A stretch of 64,000 bases of DNA from Aliirhizobium smilacinae. Lineage in GTDB: Bacteria; Pseudomonadota; Alphaproteobacteria; Rhizobiales; Rhizobiaceae. This document shows, piece by piece, positions 49,084 to 58,932 of this stretch (position 1 is the stretch's first letter; each line of letters starts with the position of its first letter). Location: assembly GCF_006335145.1 (NCBI RefSeq), contig NZ_VDMN01000007.1, positions 1 through 64,000 of the forward strand, read 5' to 3'. Both the position numbers and the translations under genes were made by a program. The notes under the pieces were generated by a model, which saw nothing but the letters and a program-made list of their open reading frames with translations, was not told where the DNA came from and did not search any database.

Positions 49084-49124
49084 AATCTTAGCGGTAGTGA
49101 AAATGTGAAGATTGACCCATGTCA
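49084..49124 (-). promoter_or_regulatory. FNR/FixK-type anaerobox and -10 of hemA (class II layout)
   Basis: TTGACCCATGTCAA (49111-49124) is a palindrome of the TTGAN6TCAA FNR/FixK type (TTGAC-N4-GTCAA). On the minus strand TAAGAT (49089-49084) lies 28.5 bases from the palindrome centre, as expected when the box is centred near -41.5. This is the geometry of class II FNR-activated promoters. The start site would be about 49075, leaving a leader of about 110 bases before hemA. Confidence 0.65.
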
Positions 49125-49353
49125 AGCGCCTACCGAAAAACTGCTGACCAACCGAAAACGAGATCAGTAGATCAACTTCTGATTGAAGCGTTTATTTTCA
49201 TGAATCCTGCAGGCCGCAATTTACTAACGATATCAGCTGCTCATCCAACAAAACGCAATACTCATATGGACTCTTTGCAAGCGAGAACTATTGTTCCAAC
49301 GGAAATGTCGCACCATCAAAGATAGAAGCGACGAAATCAAACGGGAGAAAGCC

Positions 49354-49617
49354 ATGAAGAAGGCTCTGTTATTATTGGTGCTCGGCGCATCGCTTGCAAG
49401 CTGCACAGCGACGGAACAGGGTGCAGGCATCGGCGCGGCATCCGGCGCCATCATCGGCGGCGTCGCGACCGGCAATGTCCGCGGAGCAGCGGTCGGCGGC
49501 GCAATTGGCGGTGTAGCCGGCGCCCTCATCGGCAACGTCTCCGAGCAGCCGGGCCAGTGCTACTATCGCGACCGCTACGGCCGCCGTTATGTTGACGATT
49601 GCCCACGCCGGTACTGA
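49354..49617 (+). CDS. Small glycine-zipper lipoprotein
   Basis: This 87-residue lipoprotein precursor has a signal peptide with lipobox SLASC (C17), a glycine-zipper segment (GIGAASGAIIGGVATGN, GAAVGGAIGGVAGALIG) and a Cys/Tyr/Arg-rich end CYYRDRYGRRYVDDCPRRY. Such 'Gly-zipper' lipoproteins associate with the outer membrane; the function is unknown. GGAG precedes the ATG at 49354. A strong terminator follows. Confidence 0.83.
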   Translation: MKKALLLLVLGASLASCTATEQGAGIGAASGAIIGGVATGNVRGAAVGGAIGGVAGALIGNVSEQPGQCYYRDRYGRRYVDDCPRRY

Positions 49618-49659
49618 TCGCGCCTTGATGACATAAAGTCAGATATTTCAAATATGTGG

Positions 49660-49690
49660 CCCCGAAGTCAGCTTCGGGGTCTTTTATTTC
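49660..49690 (+). terminator. Rho-independent terminator after the small lipoprotein
   Basis: CCCCGAAG, loop TCAG, CTTCGGGG, then TCTTTTATTTC. An 8-base GC-rich stem plus U-tract. Confidence 0.85.
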
Positions 49691-49804
49691 ATCAAATGAT
49701 CATGCAGCCGAGATCAAGGGTACCCCTTTTAGGATTTTGCGGGTACAGAGGTTTCGAGCGACCATGAGGGTCTTGACCGACAGCTGCGATAACTAAGTCT
49801 GCGT

Positions 49805-51733
49805 ATGGAAAAGATAAAAGCTGGGAGGATGAGCGACTGGAGCAGCCGGCGGCAAAGCTTGGCCTGCTTGCTGGCTGGTAGCTTGGCTCTTTCGCCCGTA
49901 TTTGCATCCGAAGCCCATGCGTTCAAGATTTTCGGCATCACCCTGTTCGGCGGCGACGAGGAAACAGTCGAGGTCATAGACCCCGTTCGTTACGAAGCAA
50001 CGCTCGAGACGGGCGATGCCGACAGCGACCTTGCCGACCGGTTGAAATCCGCAGCCGCTCTCGTGAATGACGACAAACAACCGGTCTCCGGTGATCTTGG
50101 CATTACCGTCAAGGCGCGTGAGGACCGTGATCGTCTCGTCGCCGTTCTTTACGAGGAAGCCCGGTATGGCGGCATCGTCAAGATATCGATCGCCGGAACC
50201 GACATTGATCAGCTTCCCCCGAACCCTACCTTCGACCATTCCAAGCCAGTTCCAGTTACGGTGAATGTAACGCCCGGCCCCGAATTCAAGCTCGGTACGG
50301 TGCGTTTCGAGGGAGACGCGGCCGGCAGGAATCCCGCGGATTACGATCTTGAACCGGGCGGTGCGGCCGGCTCGCTGATCATTTTGAAAGCCGGCGAGAA
50401 GATCGTTCTCGATCTGAAGGAAGAAGGACGCCCGCTGGCGCACCCTCTTCAACGGCAGATCACGGCGGACCATGCCAGCAAGACGGTCAACGTGGTGCTT
50501 GGCGCCGTCGGCGGACCGGTTGCGCCATTCGGCACCGTCACGGTCAAGGGCGCCCGCGCCGTGAACCCGGACTTCATCCAACGTTATTCCCGCCTCGACC
50601 GGCGCGAACGCTACTCGCCCGAACAGCTGAAAAAAGCCTCAGAGCGCCTGCGCCAGCTCGGCGTCTTCTCGAGCATCACGATCCACGAGGCCGACAGCCT
50701 TGCCCCGGATGGTTCCTTGCCGCTTGCGATCGAGGTCTCCGAGGGCAAGTTCCGCTATTTCGGCTTCGGCCTGGAATATGCATCGACCGATGGTGCAGGT
50801 GTCCAAGGGTATTGGGGACATCGCAACCTGTTCGGCCAGGCGGAATCGCTGCGGTTCGAAGGCGCTGTTTCCGGCATCGGCGCGACGACGGACGTGACGA
50901 CCTTCGATTACACTGCCGGCATCACCTTCACCAAGCCCGGCATCTACGTGCCGGAAGCGACCTTCATCTCCAAGCTCGAAGCCAAAAGCGAAAATCCGGA
51001 CGATATCTACGAGGCCCAGTCGATCACCTATTCGGCCGGCATCGCTTATGAACTCAATCCAACGGACAAGATCACCGGCGGCGGTGAAATCTCCTATATC
51101 CGCGCCGACGACGCTTTTGGCCGCAATGACTACCTGACCTTCAGCCTGCCGGTATCCTTCGAACGCGACACAAGGGACAACAAGCTTGACCCTACCGAAG
51201 GCTATTACGGAACCGTCTCTGCAAAGCCGAGTTATGAAGCACTGAAAGGCAATATCTTCTCGTCATTCGAGGGTTCGATTTCCGGTTATTATGGCATTGG
51301 AGCAGAAGACAAGGTAGTTCTTGCTGCCCGACTGGCCGCCGGCTCCGTCGTCGGAACCGGCGACCTTCAGGATATACCGGTGACGCGCCGCTTCTATCAG
51401 GGCGGCGGCGGCTCGGTTCGTGGTTACAGCTATCGCGAGATATCGCCCTATAATAGCGATGGTGATGCGTTAGGTGGCCGCTCCTACATATTGGCGTCTT
51501 TCGAAACGCGCGTAAAAGTGTCAGAGAATATCGGCATCGTTCCGTTCCTCGACGTCGGAACGGTGACAACCGAAATCGTGCCTGATTTCTCTGATATCCG
51601 TGCGGGTGCAGGACTGGGATTGCGTTATGCAACACCCTTTGGCCCCATCCGCTTTGATTTCGCAGTTCCGCTCAAGCGCTATGACGGTGGAAATTCGTTC
51701 GGTATTTATGCTGGCATCGGCCAGGCGTTCTAA
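49805..51733 (+). CDS. tamA: Translocation and assembly module outer-membrane protein TamA
   Basis: This 642-residue Omp85-superfamily protein has a signal peptide (SLACLLAGSLALSPVFASEAHA), N-terminal POTRA-like domains (about residues 40-300, for example RYEATLETGDADSDLADRL and PEQLKKASERLRQLGVF), and a C-terminal 16-strand beta-barrel ending FDFAVPLKRYDGGNSFGIYAGIGQAF (final aromatic residue). The RGYSYRE motif is the conserved Omp85 loop 6 equivalent. It acts with TamB in outer-membrane protein and lipid homeostasis. The ribosome-binding site at 49805 is weak; 49829 is an alternative start with too-close GGGAGG. Confidence 0.9.
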   Translation: MEKIKAGRMSDWSSRRQSLACLLAGSLALSPVFASEAHAFKIFGITLFGGDEETVEVIDPVRYEATLETGDADSDLADRLKSAAALVNDDKQPVSGDLGITVKAREDRDRLVAVLYEEARYGGIVKISIAGTDIDQLPPNPTFDHSKPVPVTVNVTPGPEFKLGTVRFEGDAAGRNPADYDLEPGGAAGSLIILKAGEKIVLDLKEEGRPLAHPLQRQITADHASKTVNVVLGAVGGPVAPFGTVTVKGARAVNPDFIQRYSRLDRRERYSPEQLKKASERLRQLGVFSSITIHEADSLAPDGSLPLAIEVSEGKFRYFGFGLEYASTDGAGVQGYWGHRNLFGQAESLRFEGAVSGIGATTDVTTFDYTAGITFTKPGIYVPEATFISKLEAKSENPDDIYEAQSITYSAGIAYELNPTDKITGGGEISYIRADDAFGRNDYLTFSLPVSFERDTRDNKLDPTEGYYGTVSAKPSYEALKGNIFSSFEGSISGYYGIGAEDKVVLAARLAAGSVVGTGDLQDIPVTRRFYQGGGGSVRGYSYREISPYNSDGDALGGRSYILASFETRVKVSENIGIVPFLDVGTVTTEIVPDFSDIRAGAGLGLRYATPFGPIRFDFAVPLKRYDGGNSFGIYAGIGQAF

Positions 51734-51751
51734 AGAGGCAGCAACACAACT

Positions 51752-54700
51752 ATGACATTCATCGTCCGCCTTCTGAAATGGACATTGAGAGCCGCGATCG
51801 CGGCAATCGGCGTCCTTTTCGTCATGGCGCTCGGCGTTGTTCTCTTCGTCGCCTTTACGCCCGTGGGCGGCGATATCGCTGCCAGCCGCATATCATCGCT
51901 CGTGTCGACGCCCGATCGCTCGATCACCTTCTCGCGGCCGGAAGGCCTGCTGACGGGCGATCTCAGGATCGGCGCTCTGACGCTGTCCGACAGCAAGGGA
52001 CCTTACGCCCAGATCAACGGCATCGAGATCGACTGGTCCCCGACCGCTTTGATCACCGGCGAATTCCGTGCCGACCGGATTACCGCAGGCGCGATCGACG
52101 TATATCGCCCGCCGGAACCGACAGCCGCAAAACCCGCTACGACCACAACCTCTTCTACAGGCACCACCCTGCCGGTCGGCATCCGGGTCGCACAACTCGA
52201 CCTGCCGGACATCAACCTTGCTCAGGCATTGTCCGGCCGCGATTTCGCTCTATCGCTGAAGGGCTCGATCGACGCCACGGGGCCGAATATCTCGCTCGAC
52301 CTTCAGGCAACCCGCAAGGACGAGCCGGATGCCAGGGCGCTGGCGGACATCGTCTATGCCCCGTCCGAAAACCGCCTGACGTTGAAGGCATCTGTTTCCG
52401 AGCCGGAAGGCGGGCTTCTCGCACGCCTGCTGAGACTGCCCGGCGCGCCGGCCGTAGAACTCGGCCTCGATGGCGAAGGCCCTCTGTCCAATTGGGCCGG
52501 CAAGCTGAGCGGAAATGTCGATGGCCAGCCGGTCATTTCCGTCGATGGACGGCATGTGCTGGTGGATAACGGCGGGCATCGCGTCGAGGTCAAGGGCGGC
52601 GGCCAGTTGGCCACGCTGATGCCGCCGGCATTGCGTGACCTGTTTGACGGCACGACCGACATCGATATCGCCGCAACCTACTCGAAATCGGGCCGCGTCG
52701 ATTTCCAGCGCGGTCAGCTGACCTCGGGTGCAGTGCGTATTTCCGCCAAGGGCGCTTGGGATCCGAAGGGCGACAACAGCCTGACGGCAAGCCTTGCCGG
52801 CACCAAGGGTCCGGTCGAAGTCGCGTGGCCGATCAACGGCCAGCCGAGCCGCTTCTCACTCGAAACGCTGAACTTCACCCTGACCGGCGCTGCCGCTGCA
52901 GCCCGTTTCAATGCGACCGCATCGCTTCCCTATGCCGAGCTTCCGCAAGGGCGCTTCCGCCAGATCAGGCTTCAGGCGGAAAGCGAAGACCTCGATCTCA
53001 TCGCACGGGCAGGCAGCATTCGCAGCCGCTTCACGGTGGGTGAACTGAATTTCGCCAATGCAGATCTGGCGCGCGTGGTCCGGGGTCCCGTCACGCTCGA
53101 TGCACCGCTGCGCCTGGCGCCGCCCGCAATCGGGCTCGACGCCGCCACGTTCGAAAGTGCCGGTTTCAACGGTACGGTCAGCGGAGCCTACGACACCTCG
53201 AAACAGGCCGTCACCGGCAATTTCCGCATGTCGGCCAATCCGAGCATTCTGCCCCCATCGCTCAGCTCACGCTTCGAGGGCGCGATCGCGGCCGAAGGCT
53301 ACGTAGATTTCGTCCAGAACGGGCGCATGAGCCTGGAAAACCTCGTCGTCAAGTCGAATGCCCTGGAAGCCCATGGCAATGTGTTGATGGAAAACGGCAA
53401 CGTATCCGGCCGGCTTGCCGGTCGCTTGCCCGACATCAAACGCTGGCTCGGCGACGCAGAGGGTGCCGCAGGCTTCGACATTTCCGCAAAAGGTCCGCTA
53501 ACCGGCGCCAATGTGAGAGCCGTCATCAATTCCGCCGAAGCCCGCCTTGCAGGCCGTAGGCTGGAAGACCTGAGCCTCGTGCTTGAAGGCACGGCTAATC
53601 CAGATGCGCCGCAAGGGCATCTATCGGTCAACGGCTCGATCGACAGCAAGCCGATCCGCATCAACAGCGACCTCGCGTCTGCCAATGGCGAGACACAGGC
53701 GCCAGCGATCAACGCCGAAATCGGCCCGAACAAACTGACGGGTGCCCTGACCTTCTCGCCCGAGTTCATGCCGTCCGGCCAGCTTCAGTTCGATTTCCCC
53801 GATGTTTCCCTGCTCGCGGCGCTTGCCGCCCAGCAGGCCCAGGGCGATCTGAAAGGCTCCGTCACCTTCAACCGCGAAGGCCAGACCACCGCCGCGATCA
53901 TCAAGGCGAACGGTTCGGCGCTTCGGCGCGGAAATGCCGGCCTGCTGCAGCCGGCAATCGACCTGACCATTCCGGACATCAAGACGATTGCCGCACAAGG
54001 CTCGATCCGTGCCGCGCGCCTCGGAACCGACAGCATCTTTCTTGAAGGTCTGAATGTCGGACTGGACCATTCGGGCACGACCACAACGATCGACCTCTCC
54101 GCCAACTACGATGCGGCACCCTTGACGACGAAGGCGACGATCGAAACAGCAGGCGGCCTTGCGATAGGCCTGCAGAGTTTCGAGGCGACCCCGCGCAAAA
54201 TCCCGGTGCGGCTGGAAAGCCCAAGCCGGATCGTCATCGAAAATGGCGGCGCACGCCTGTCGAACCTGACACTTGCGACCGGCACCGGCAGCGTTTCGGT
54301 GACGGGTACCGCGGGCTCGACGCTGGATGTCGCGGCGAAGATCAACGCCCTGCCGGCGAGCCTCCTCAACACTTTCCTGCCGACGATCCACGCGGCAGGC
54401 AATATTTCGGGTACGATCAATGCGACGGGCACCAGCTCGGCTCCCGCGATAAAATATGATCTAGAATGGAGTGATGCCCAGCTTCGCCAGATGCGCGACG
54501 CTGGCATCGGGCCGTTTCGCCTCTCTGCATCAGGCACATTTGCAAATGGCGCAGTTACACTAGAGGAAACCCGTGTCTCCGGCAGCGGCGGCATGGAGGT
54601 CACGGCCGATGGCAAGGTGCTTCTCAACGAAAACGGCGGTCCGGCACTGAACATCAATGCCCGCGCCAAGGCCATTCCCGCAAACATCGCCAACGCCTTC

Positions 54701-56248
54701 GTTCCGAACCTCGGCGCCCAGGGGATGATTTCCGGCACTGTGACCGCCACGGGTACGCCTCAGGCGCCCGCGGTTCGCTATAGTCTTCGCTGGGACAACG
54801 CAGCCGTCAGCCAGACCACGAGCGCCGGCGTTGCAGCCGTCGACATCACCGCCGAGGGAACGTTCCAAGACGGCCGGGTGACGGTTGATACGCGGCTTTC
54901 AGGTGGCGGTGGCATTGCTTTGTCGGGCGGCGGTACGGCCGTGATTACCGGTGACAGACCACTCAATCTCAAATTCTCCGGCAATGTTCCATTCTCGATC
55001 CTCGCCGGCCAGCTCGCAGCGCAGGGCTTCGTTCTGGAAGGCACCGGCAATGTCGATATCGCCGTTGGCGGCAACGCCGCATCACCGGCAATTACCGGCA
55101 CGCTTGCGACATCAGGATCGCGGCTGATCGATGTCCGCAGAAACCTGGCAATCACCGGCCTGACCGCCAACGTCGCGCTGGACGGCAAGACGGCGCGACT
55201 ATCGGGCATCTCGGGCTCTCTCTCGGGCGGAGGCACGGTTTCGGTAGACGGTACGGTCGGCATCGAGCCCGCATCCGGCTTCCCCGCAGACCTGACGATC
55301 AAACTGGCCAAAGCAAGTTATGCGGACGGCACGCTGTTTGCCGTGACCGCAGACGGAACCCTCACGTTCAAGGGGCCGGTCATGTCAGGCCCCACACTCG
55401 GCGGCGACATCACGCTGACCAAGGCCTCGATCACGGTTCCTGCCAAGCTGCCGACATCGCTGCGCTCCATCGATATCCGTCACCGCAATGCGCCGGCCGA
55501 TGTTTTGCGGCAGATGGAAGAGATCCGGCCGAAACAGGCATCGGGCAGTTCCAACCCCATCAAGCTCGAGTTGAAGGTCCGCGCACCGAACGGCATCTTC
55601 GTGCGTGGCCGTGGCATCGATGCGGAACTCGGCGGAGACCTGACTGTCGCGGGAACGGCGATCGCGCCGCAGGTATCCGGCGGCTTTGAGATGCGTCGTG
55701 GCCGTATCATCATTCTGACCAAGCGCCTCGATTTCACCAATGGCGATATCACCTTCGGCGGCGGCCTTATTCCTGTTCTCAACATGGCGGCCGATACGAC
55801 CTCGGGCACGACGACCATCACCGTCGGCGTAACCGGAATGGCCGATGATCCGACGATCGCTTTCACGTCATCCCCTGCCTTGCCGCAGGATGAAGTTCTG
55901 GCGCAGCTGATCTTCGGCCAGTCCATGTCGCGGCTCTCGCCCCTGCAGATCGCCCAACTGGCGGATGCGGTCAGCCAGCTGGCCGGCGGCGGCTCGACAT
56001 CGCTGTTGCAAACGCTGCGCAGCAATCTCGGCGTCGACGATCTGGACGTCAATACGGATGCGACGGGCCAGACCACCGTTTCGGTCGGCCGCTACATCAA
56101 CAACCGCACCTATCTCCAGGTCGAACAAGGCGGCGAAGGCGGCGCCCAGGCGACCATCAATCTCGATGTCGGTCGCGGTGTGAAGCTCAAGGCTGGCGCG
56201 GGTACCGAAGGCGGCAAGGCCGGTATCTTCTACGAGAAGGAATATTGA
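51752..56248 (+). CDS. tamB: Translocation and assembly module protein TamB (DUF490)
   Basis: This 1498-residue AsmA-like bridge protein has an N-terminal signal anchor (TLRAAIAAIGVLFVMALGVVLFVAF, about 11-35), a very long beta-taco repeat region and the C-terminal DUF490 domain (RGIDAELGGDLTVAG, FEMRRGRIIILTKRLDF, EVLAQLIFGQSMSRLSPLQIAQLADAVSQL) that contacts TamA. It starts 18 bases after tamA, so the two form an operon. TamB-like proteins span the periplasm and may carry phospholipids to the outer membrane. Confidence 0.94.
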   Translation: MTFIVRLLKWTLRAAIAAIGVLFVMALGVVLFVAFTPVGGDIAASRISSLVSTPDRSITFSRPEGLLTGDLRIGALTLSDSKGPYAQINGIEIDWSPTALITGEFRADRITAGAIDVYRPPEPTAAKPATTTTSSTGTTLPVGIRVAQLDLPDINLAQALSGRDFALSLKGSIDATGPNISLDLQATRKDEPDARALADIVYAPSENRLTLKASVSEPEGGLLARLLRLPGAPAVELGLDGEGPLSNWAGKLSGNVDGQPVISVDGRHVLVDNGGHRVEVKGGGQLATLMPPALRDLFDGTTDIDIAATYSKSGRVDFQRGQLTSGAVRISAKGAWDPKGDNSLTASLAGTKGPVEVAWPINGQPSRFSLETLNFTLTGAAAAARFNATASLPYAELPQGRFRQIRLQAESEDLDLIARAGSIRSRFTVGELNFANADLARVVRGPVTLDAPLRLAPPAIGLDAATFESAGFNGTVSGAYDTSKQAVTGNFRMSANPSILPPSLSSRFEGAIAAEGYVDFVQNGRMSLENLVVKSNALEAHGNVLMENGNVSGRLAGRLPDIKRWLGDAEGAAGFDISAKGPLTGANVRAVINSAEARLAGRRLEDLSLVLEGTANPDAPQGHLSVNGSIDSKPIRINSDLASANGETQAPAINAEIGPNKLTGALTFSPEFMPSGQLQFDFPDVSLLAALAAQQAQGDLKGSVTFNREGQTTAAIIKANGSALRRGNAGLLQPAIDLTIPDIKTIAAQGSIRAARLGTDSIFLEGLNVGLDHSGTTTTIDLSANYDAAPLTTKATIETAGGLAIGLQSFEATPRKIPVRLESPSRIVIENGGARLSNLTLATGTGSVSVTGTAGSTLDVAAKINALPASLLNTFLPTIHAAGNISGTINATGTSSAPAIKYDLEWSDAQLRQMRDAGIGPFRLSASGTFANGAVTLEETRVSGSGGMEVTADGKVLLNENGGPALNINARAKAIPANIANAFVPNLGAQGMISGTVTATGTPQAPAVRYSLRWDNAAVSQTTSAGVAAVDITAEGTFQDGRVTVDTRLSGGGGIALSGGGTAVITGDRPLNLKFSGNVPFSILAGQLAAQGFVLEGTGNVDIAVGGNAASPAITGTLATSGSRLIDVRRNLAITGLTANVALDGKTARLSGISGSLSGGGTVSVDGTVGIEPASGFPADLTIKLAKASYADGTLFAVTADGTLTFKGPVMSGPTLGGDITLTKASITVPAKLPTSLRSIDIRHRNAPADVLRQMEEIRPKQASGSSNPIKLELKVRAPNGIFVRGRGIDAELGGDLTVAGTAIAPQVSGGFEMRRGRIIILTKRLDFTNGDITFGGGLIPVLNMAADTTSGTTTITVGVTGMADDPTIAFTSSPALPQDEVLAQLIFGQSMSRLSPLQIAQLADAVSQLAGGGSTSLLQTLRSNLGVDDLDVNTDATGQTTVSVGRYINNRTYLQVEQGGEGGAQATINLDVGRGVKLKAGAGTEGGKAGIFYEKEY

Positions 56249-56445
56249 GGCGCATCAGCGCCCGATAGTCCGCGCTTTTGCGTTCCATGATTTATGTTTG
56301 AGCAATAATCCTCGGTTAAAGTCGGCATCGCGCGATCTGAGATTCGCCGTGCTTCGGCGCCGGACCGCGACGTGATGAAGATTTACGCCTGAATTGTCAG
56401 GCGCAGTGATCGTCGCGCAGGCAACGGAAAGCTGGGGCATTTTTG

Positions 56446-56925
56446 ATGGCAACCACGATCAATTCTACAATGTATAGCGGCGAAATGCTTGAGATCATCG
56501 CCTTCCGTCTTCACGATCAGGAATTCTGCGTCAAGACGACGACGATCCGCGAAATCCGCGGCTGGGCACCGTCCACCCCTCTGCCGCATGCGCCGAAGGA
56601 TGTGATCGGCGTCATGAACCTGCGCGGTTCGGTCATCCCGATCATCGATCTGGCCTATAAGCTCGGCATGAAGAGCACGGTTGCCAATGAACGCAGCGCC
56701 ATCGTCGTTGCCGAAGTCCATAACATGGTCATCGGCATGCTTGTCGACCGCGTCTCCGACATCCTGACCATTCCGTCGAGCCAGGTTCAGCCGGTTCCGG
56801 AAGTCTCCGCATCCTTCGACAAGTCCTTCTCCGAAGGCATCATCGCCAACGAGAACGGCATGATCTGCTTCCTGAACCTCTCCAAGATGTTCAAGGGCAG
56901 CGAGATGGAAGAGATTGCTGCCTGA
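56446..56925 (+). CDS. cheW: CheW-like chemotaxis coupling protein
   Basis: This 159-residue protein consists of one CheW domain: EIIAFRLHDQEFCVKTTTIREI, APKDVIGVMNLRGSVIPIIDLAYKLG and IGMLVDRVSDILTI are its SH3-like signatures. It links chemoreceptors to the CheA kinase. I chose the ATG at 56446 (GGGG upstream); a TTG precedes it by one codon. It stands apart from the main che operon, next to a receptor gene. Confidence 0.93.
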   Translation: MATTINSTMYSGEMLEIIAFRLHDQEFCVKTTTIREIRGWAPSTPLPHAPKDVIGVMNLRGSVIPIIDLAYKLGMKSTVANERSAIVVAEVHNMVIGMLVDRVSDILTIPSSQVQPVPEVSASFDKSFSEGIIANENGMICFLNLSKMFKGSEMEEIAA

Positions 56926-56954
56926 GCGCAGTCCATCCGATATAAAGCAAGTTC

Positions 56955-56984
56955 AAGAGCCGCAGAAATGCGGCTCTTATTGTT
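56955..56984 (+). terminator. Rho-independent terminator after cheW
   Basis: AAGAGCCGCA, loop GAAA, TGCGGCTCTT, then ATTGTTT: a 10-bp perfect stem with a GNRA-type tetraloop. Confidence 0.85.
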
Positions 56985-57132
56985 TGCGGGCTAATAATTG
57001 TATTTTTAATAAAGATCGCATTAATTTTTTAATGTCCTAATATAAGTGGAAGTTCAGCGTCTTGGACGAATACGCGGCTTCCGCTGACTATGTGGCAGTA
57101 GCCGCCAAAAGGCTACGTCTGAGGGACATTCC

Positions 57133-58884
57133 ATGCTGGGACTGGGCAAGTCGGCAGGTGCATTAGACATTCTCGCCGCGATATCGCGATCGCAGGCAGT
57201 CATCGAATTCGATCTTGGCGGAAACATTCTCAACGCCAATCCCAACTTTTGCGAAGCGCTGGGTTATTCGCTGCAGGAGATAAAGGGCAAGCATCACCGC
57301 ATCTTCTGCGATGCGGATTACGCCGCATCGGCCGAATACAAGGTCTTCTGGGCCAACCTTGCCGCCGGCAGCTTCGACGCCAGGGAATACAAGCGGATCA
57401 CCAAATCAGGACGCGAGATCTGGATCCAGGCCTCCTACAATCCTGTTTCGCGCGGCGGCAAACCTTACAAGGTCATCAAGATCGCGACCGATATCACGGC
57501 AGCGAAGATCAAAGCCGTGGAGGACGCAAGCAAGCTCTCCGCCATCAGCCGTTCGCAGGCCGTCATCGAGTTCGCACCGGACGGCACCATTCTCGAGGCC
57601 AACGAAAACTTCTGCGCCGGGCTGGGTTATGATCTGTCGGAGATCAAGGGCAAGCACCACCGGATGTTCTGCGAACCCGGTTATGCCGCATCCAGGGAAT
57701 ATGCCGAATTCTGGCCGCGCCTCGCCAATGGAGAATTCATCGCCGACGAATTCGTCCGTTACGGCAAGGGTGGCAAGGAAATCTGGATCCAGGCGGCCTA
57801 TAATCCGATCGTCGATCTGCACGGCAAGGTCTCAAAGGTGGTGAAATTCGCCACCGACGTGACACCGCGCATGAGCGCCATCGGCCTGCTCGGCAGCGGT
57901 CTTCGCGATCTGGCGGATGGCAAGCTCGATCAGTCTATCGATACCCGCTTCGTCCCCAGCATGGAATCGACCCGTCAGGACTTCAACTCGGTCGCCGCCA
58001 AACTGCGCGACGCCATGAAGCTGGTCGCCCAAAACGCCTCCGGCATAGCCTCCGCATCGAGCGAAATCCGGGACGCCTCGCAGGAACTGGCAAAGCGCAC
58101 CGAACAGCAGGCGGCATCGCTGGAAGAGGCCGCAGCCGCACTCGAAGAGATCACCCGCACGGTCAGCGATTCCAGCAATCGCGCCGAGGAAGCCGGGCGG
58201 CTCGTCACAAGTACCCGCCAGAATGCCGAACAATCCGGTCTTGTTGTCCAGCAGGCGATCTCCGCCATGGACGAGATCGCCAAATCGTCGAACGAGATCA
58301 CCAACATCATCGGCGTCATCGACGACATCGCCTTCCAGACCAACCTGTTGGCGCTGAATGCGGGCGTCGAAGCGGCCCGTGCAGGCGAGGCCGGCAAGGG
58401 ATTTGCGGTCGTCGCACAGGAAGTGCGTGAACTGGCACAGCGCTCAGCCAAGGCCGCCAAGGAGATCAAGACGCTGATCAACACCTCCAGCCATCAGGTC
58501 TCGGGCGGTGTCGAACTCGTCGGCCGGACGGGAAACTCGTTGCGGGATATTTTGGGCCAGGTCGCCAGCATTCATGAAAACGTCTCCGCCATTGTCGAGG
58601 CCTCCCGCGAACAGGCGTCGAGCCTGCGCGAGATCAGCCAGGCGGTGAACCACATGGATCAGGCGACCCAGCAGAACGCCGCCATGGTGGAAGAGACGAC
58701 CGCGGCAAGCCACTCTCTGGCAAGCGAGGCCGAAAGCCTGCGCGGCTTGCTGATGCAGTTTGATATCGGCGCCGAGGCTGCAGCCATGTCTCGGCCAACC
58801 ACTCAAACGGCCTACGCCAACACAGCCTCGCTGCGCATGGCCCATGCCAATCTCAAACAGGCAGCGGGTTGGCAGGATTTCTAA
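57133..58884 (+). CDS. Soluble chemoreceptor with tandem PAS domains (McpY-like)
   Basis: This 583-residue chemoreceptor has no transmembrane helix. Two similar PAS domains (about 17-122 and 138-243) share AISRSQAVIEF and KGKHHRxFC, pointing to duplication. A linker and long helical MCP signalling domain follow with the hairpin tip EAARAGEAGKGFAVVAQEVR. The last residues GWQDF fit the xWxxF tether used by CheR/CheB in other bacteria. The cytoplasmic, double-PAS layout resembles Sinorhizobium McpY and suggests energy- or redox-sensing. It lies 207 bases after cheW. Confidence 0.93.
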   Translation: MLGLGKSAGALDILAAISRSQAVIEFDLGGNILNANPNFCEALGYSLQEIKGKHHRIFCDADYAASAEYKVFWANLAAGSFDAREYKRITKSGREIWIQASYNPVSRGGKPYKVIKIATDITAAKIKAVEDASKLSAISRSQAVIEFAPDGTILEANENFCAGLGYDLSEIKGKHHRMFCEPGYAASREYAEFWPRLANGEFIADEFVRYGKGGKEIWIQAAYNPIVDLHGKVSKVVKFATDVTPRMSAIGLLGSGLRDLADGKLDQSIDTRFVPSMESTRQDFNSVAAKLRDAMKLVAQNASGIASASSEIRDASQELAKRTEQQAASLEEAAAALEEITRTVSDSSNRAEEAGRLVTSTRQNAEQSGLVVQQAISAMDEIAKSSNEITNIIGVIDDIAFQTNLLALNAGVEAARAGEAGKGFAVVAQEVRELAQRSAKAAKEIKTLINTSSHQVSGGVELVGRTGNSLRDILGQVASIHENVSAIVEASREQASSLREISQAVNHMDQATQQNAAMVEETTAASHSLASEAESLRGLLMQFDIGAEAAAMSRPTTQTAYANTASLRMAHANLKQAAGWQDF

Positions 58885-58899
58885 ACTGAAACGGATAAA

Positions 58900-58932
58900 G
58901 GGAGGCCGGTCCGGCCTCCCTCTGTTTCTCAA
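58900..58932 (+). terminator. Terminator after the chemoreceptor
   Basis: GGGAGGCCGG and CCGGCCTCCC form a near-perfect inverted repeat (one-base centre) followed by TCTGTTTCTC, in the gap to the convergent aldo/keto reductase gene. Confidence 0.7.

Larger units (their letters stand above)
48962..49353. other. 392-bp intergenic region between hemA and the small lipoprotein gene
   Basis: This A+T-rich gap is hemA's promoter region. From the hemA side it holds a possible start region near 49075, an Irr-box-like sequence (49064-49080), a -10-like TAAGAT (49084-49089, minus strand) and an FNR/FixK palindrome (49111-49124). The part from 49125 to 49353 has no protein-coding ORF with a ribosome-binding site that I trust, apart from the lipoprotein's own leader (GGAGAAAGCC before its ATG). 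The 68-codon ORF there lacks features. Confidence 0.6.

Noticed and set aside
49119..49325. 68-codon plus-strand ORF upstream of the small lipoprotein
   Set aside because: No ribosome-binding site, no hydrophobic or domain features, and it covers the hemA regulatory region.
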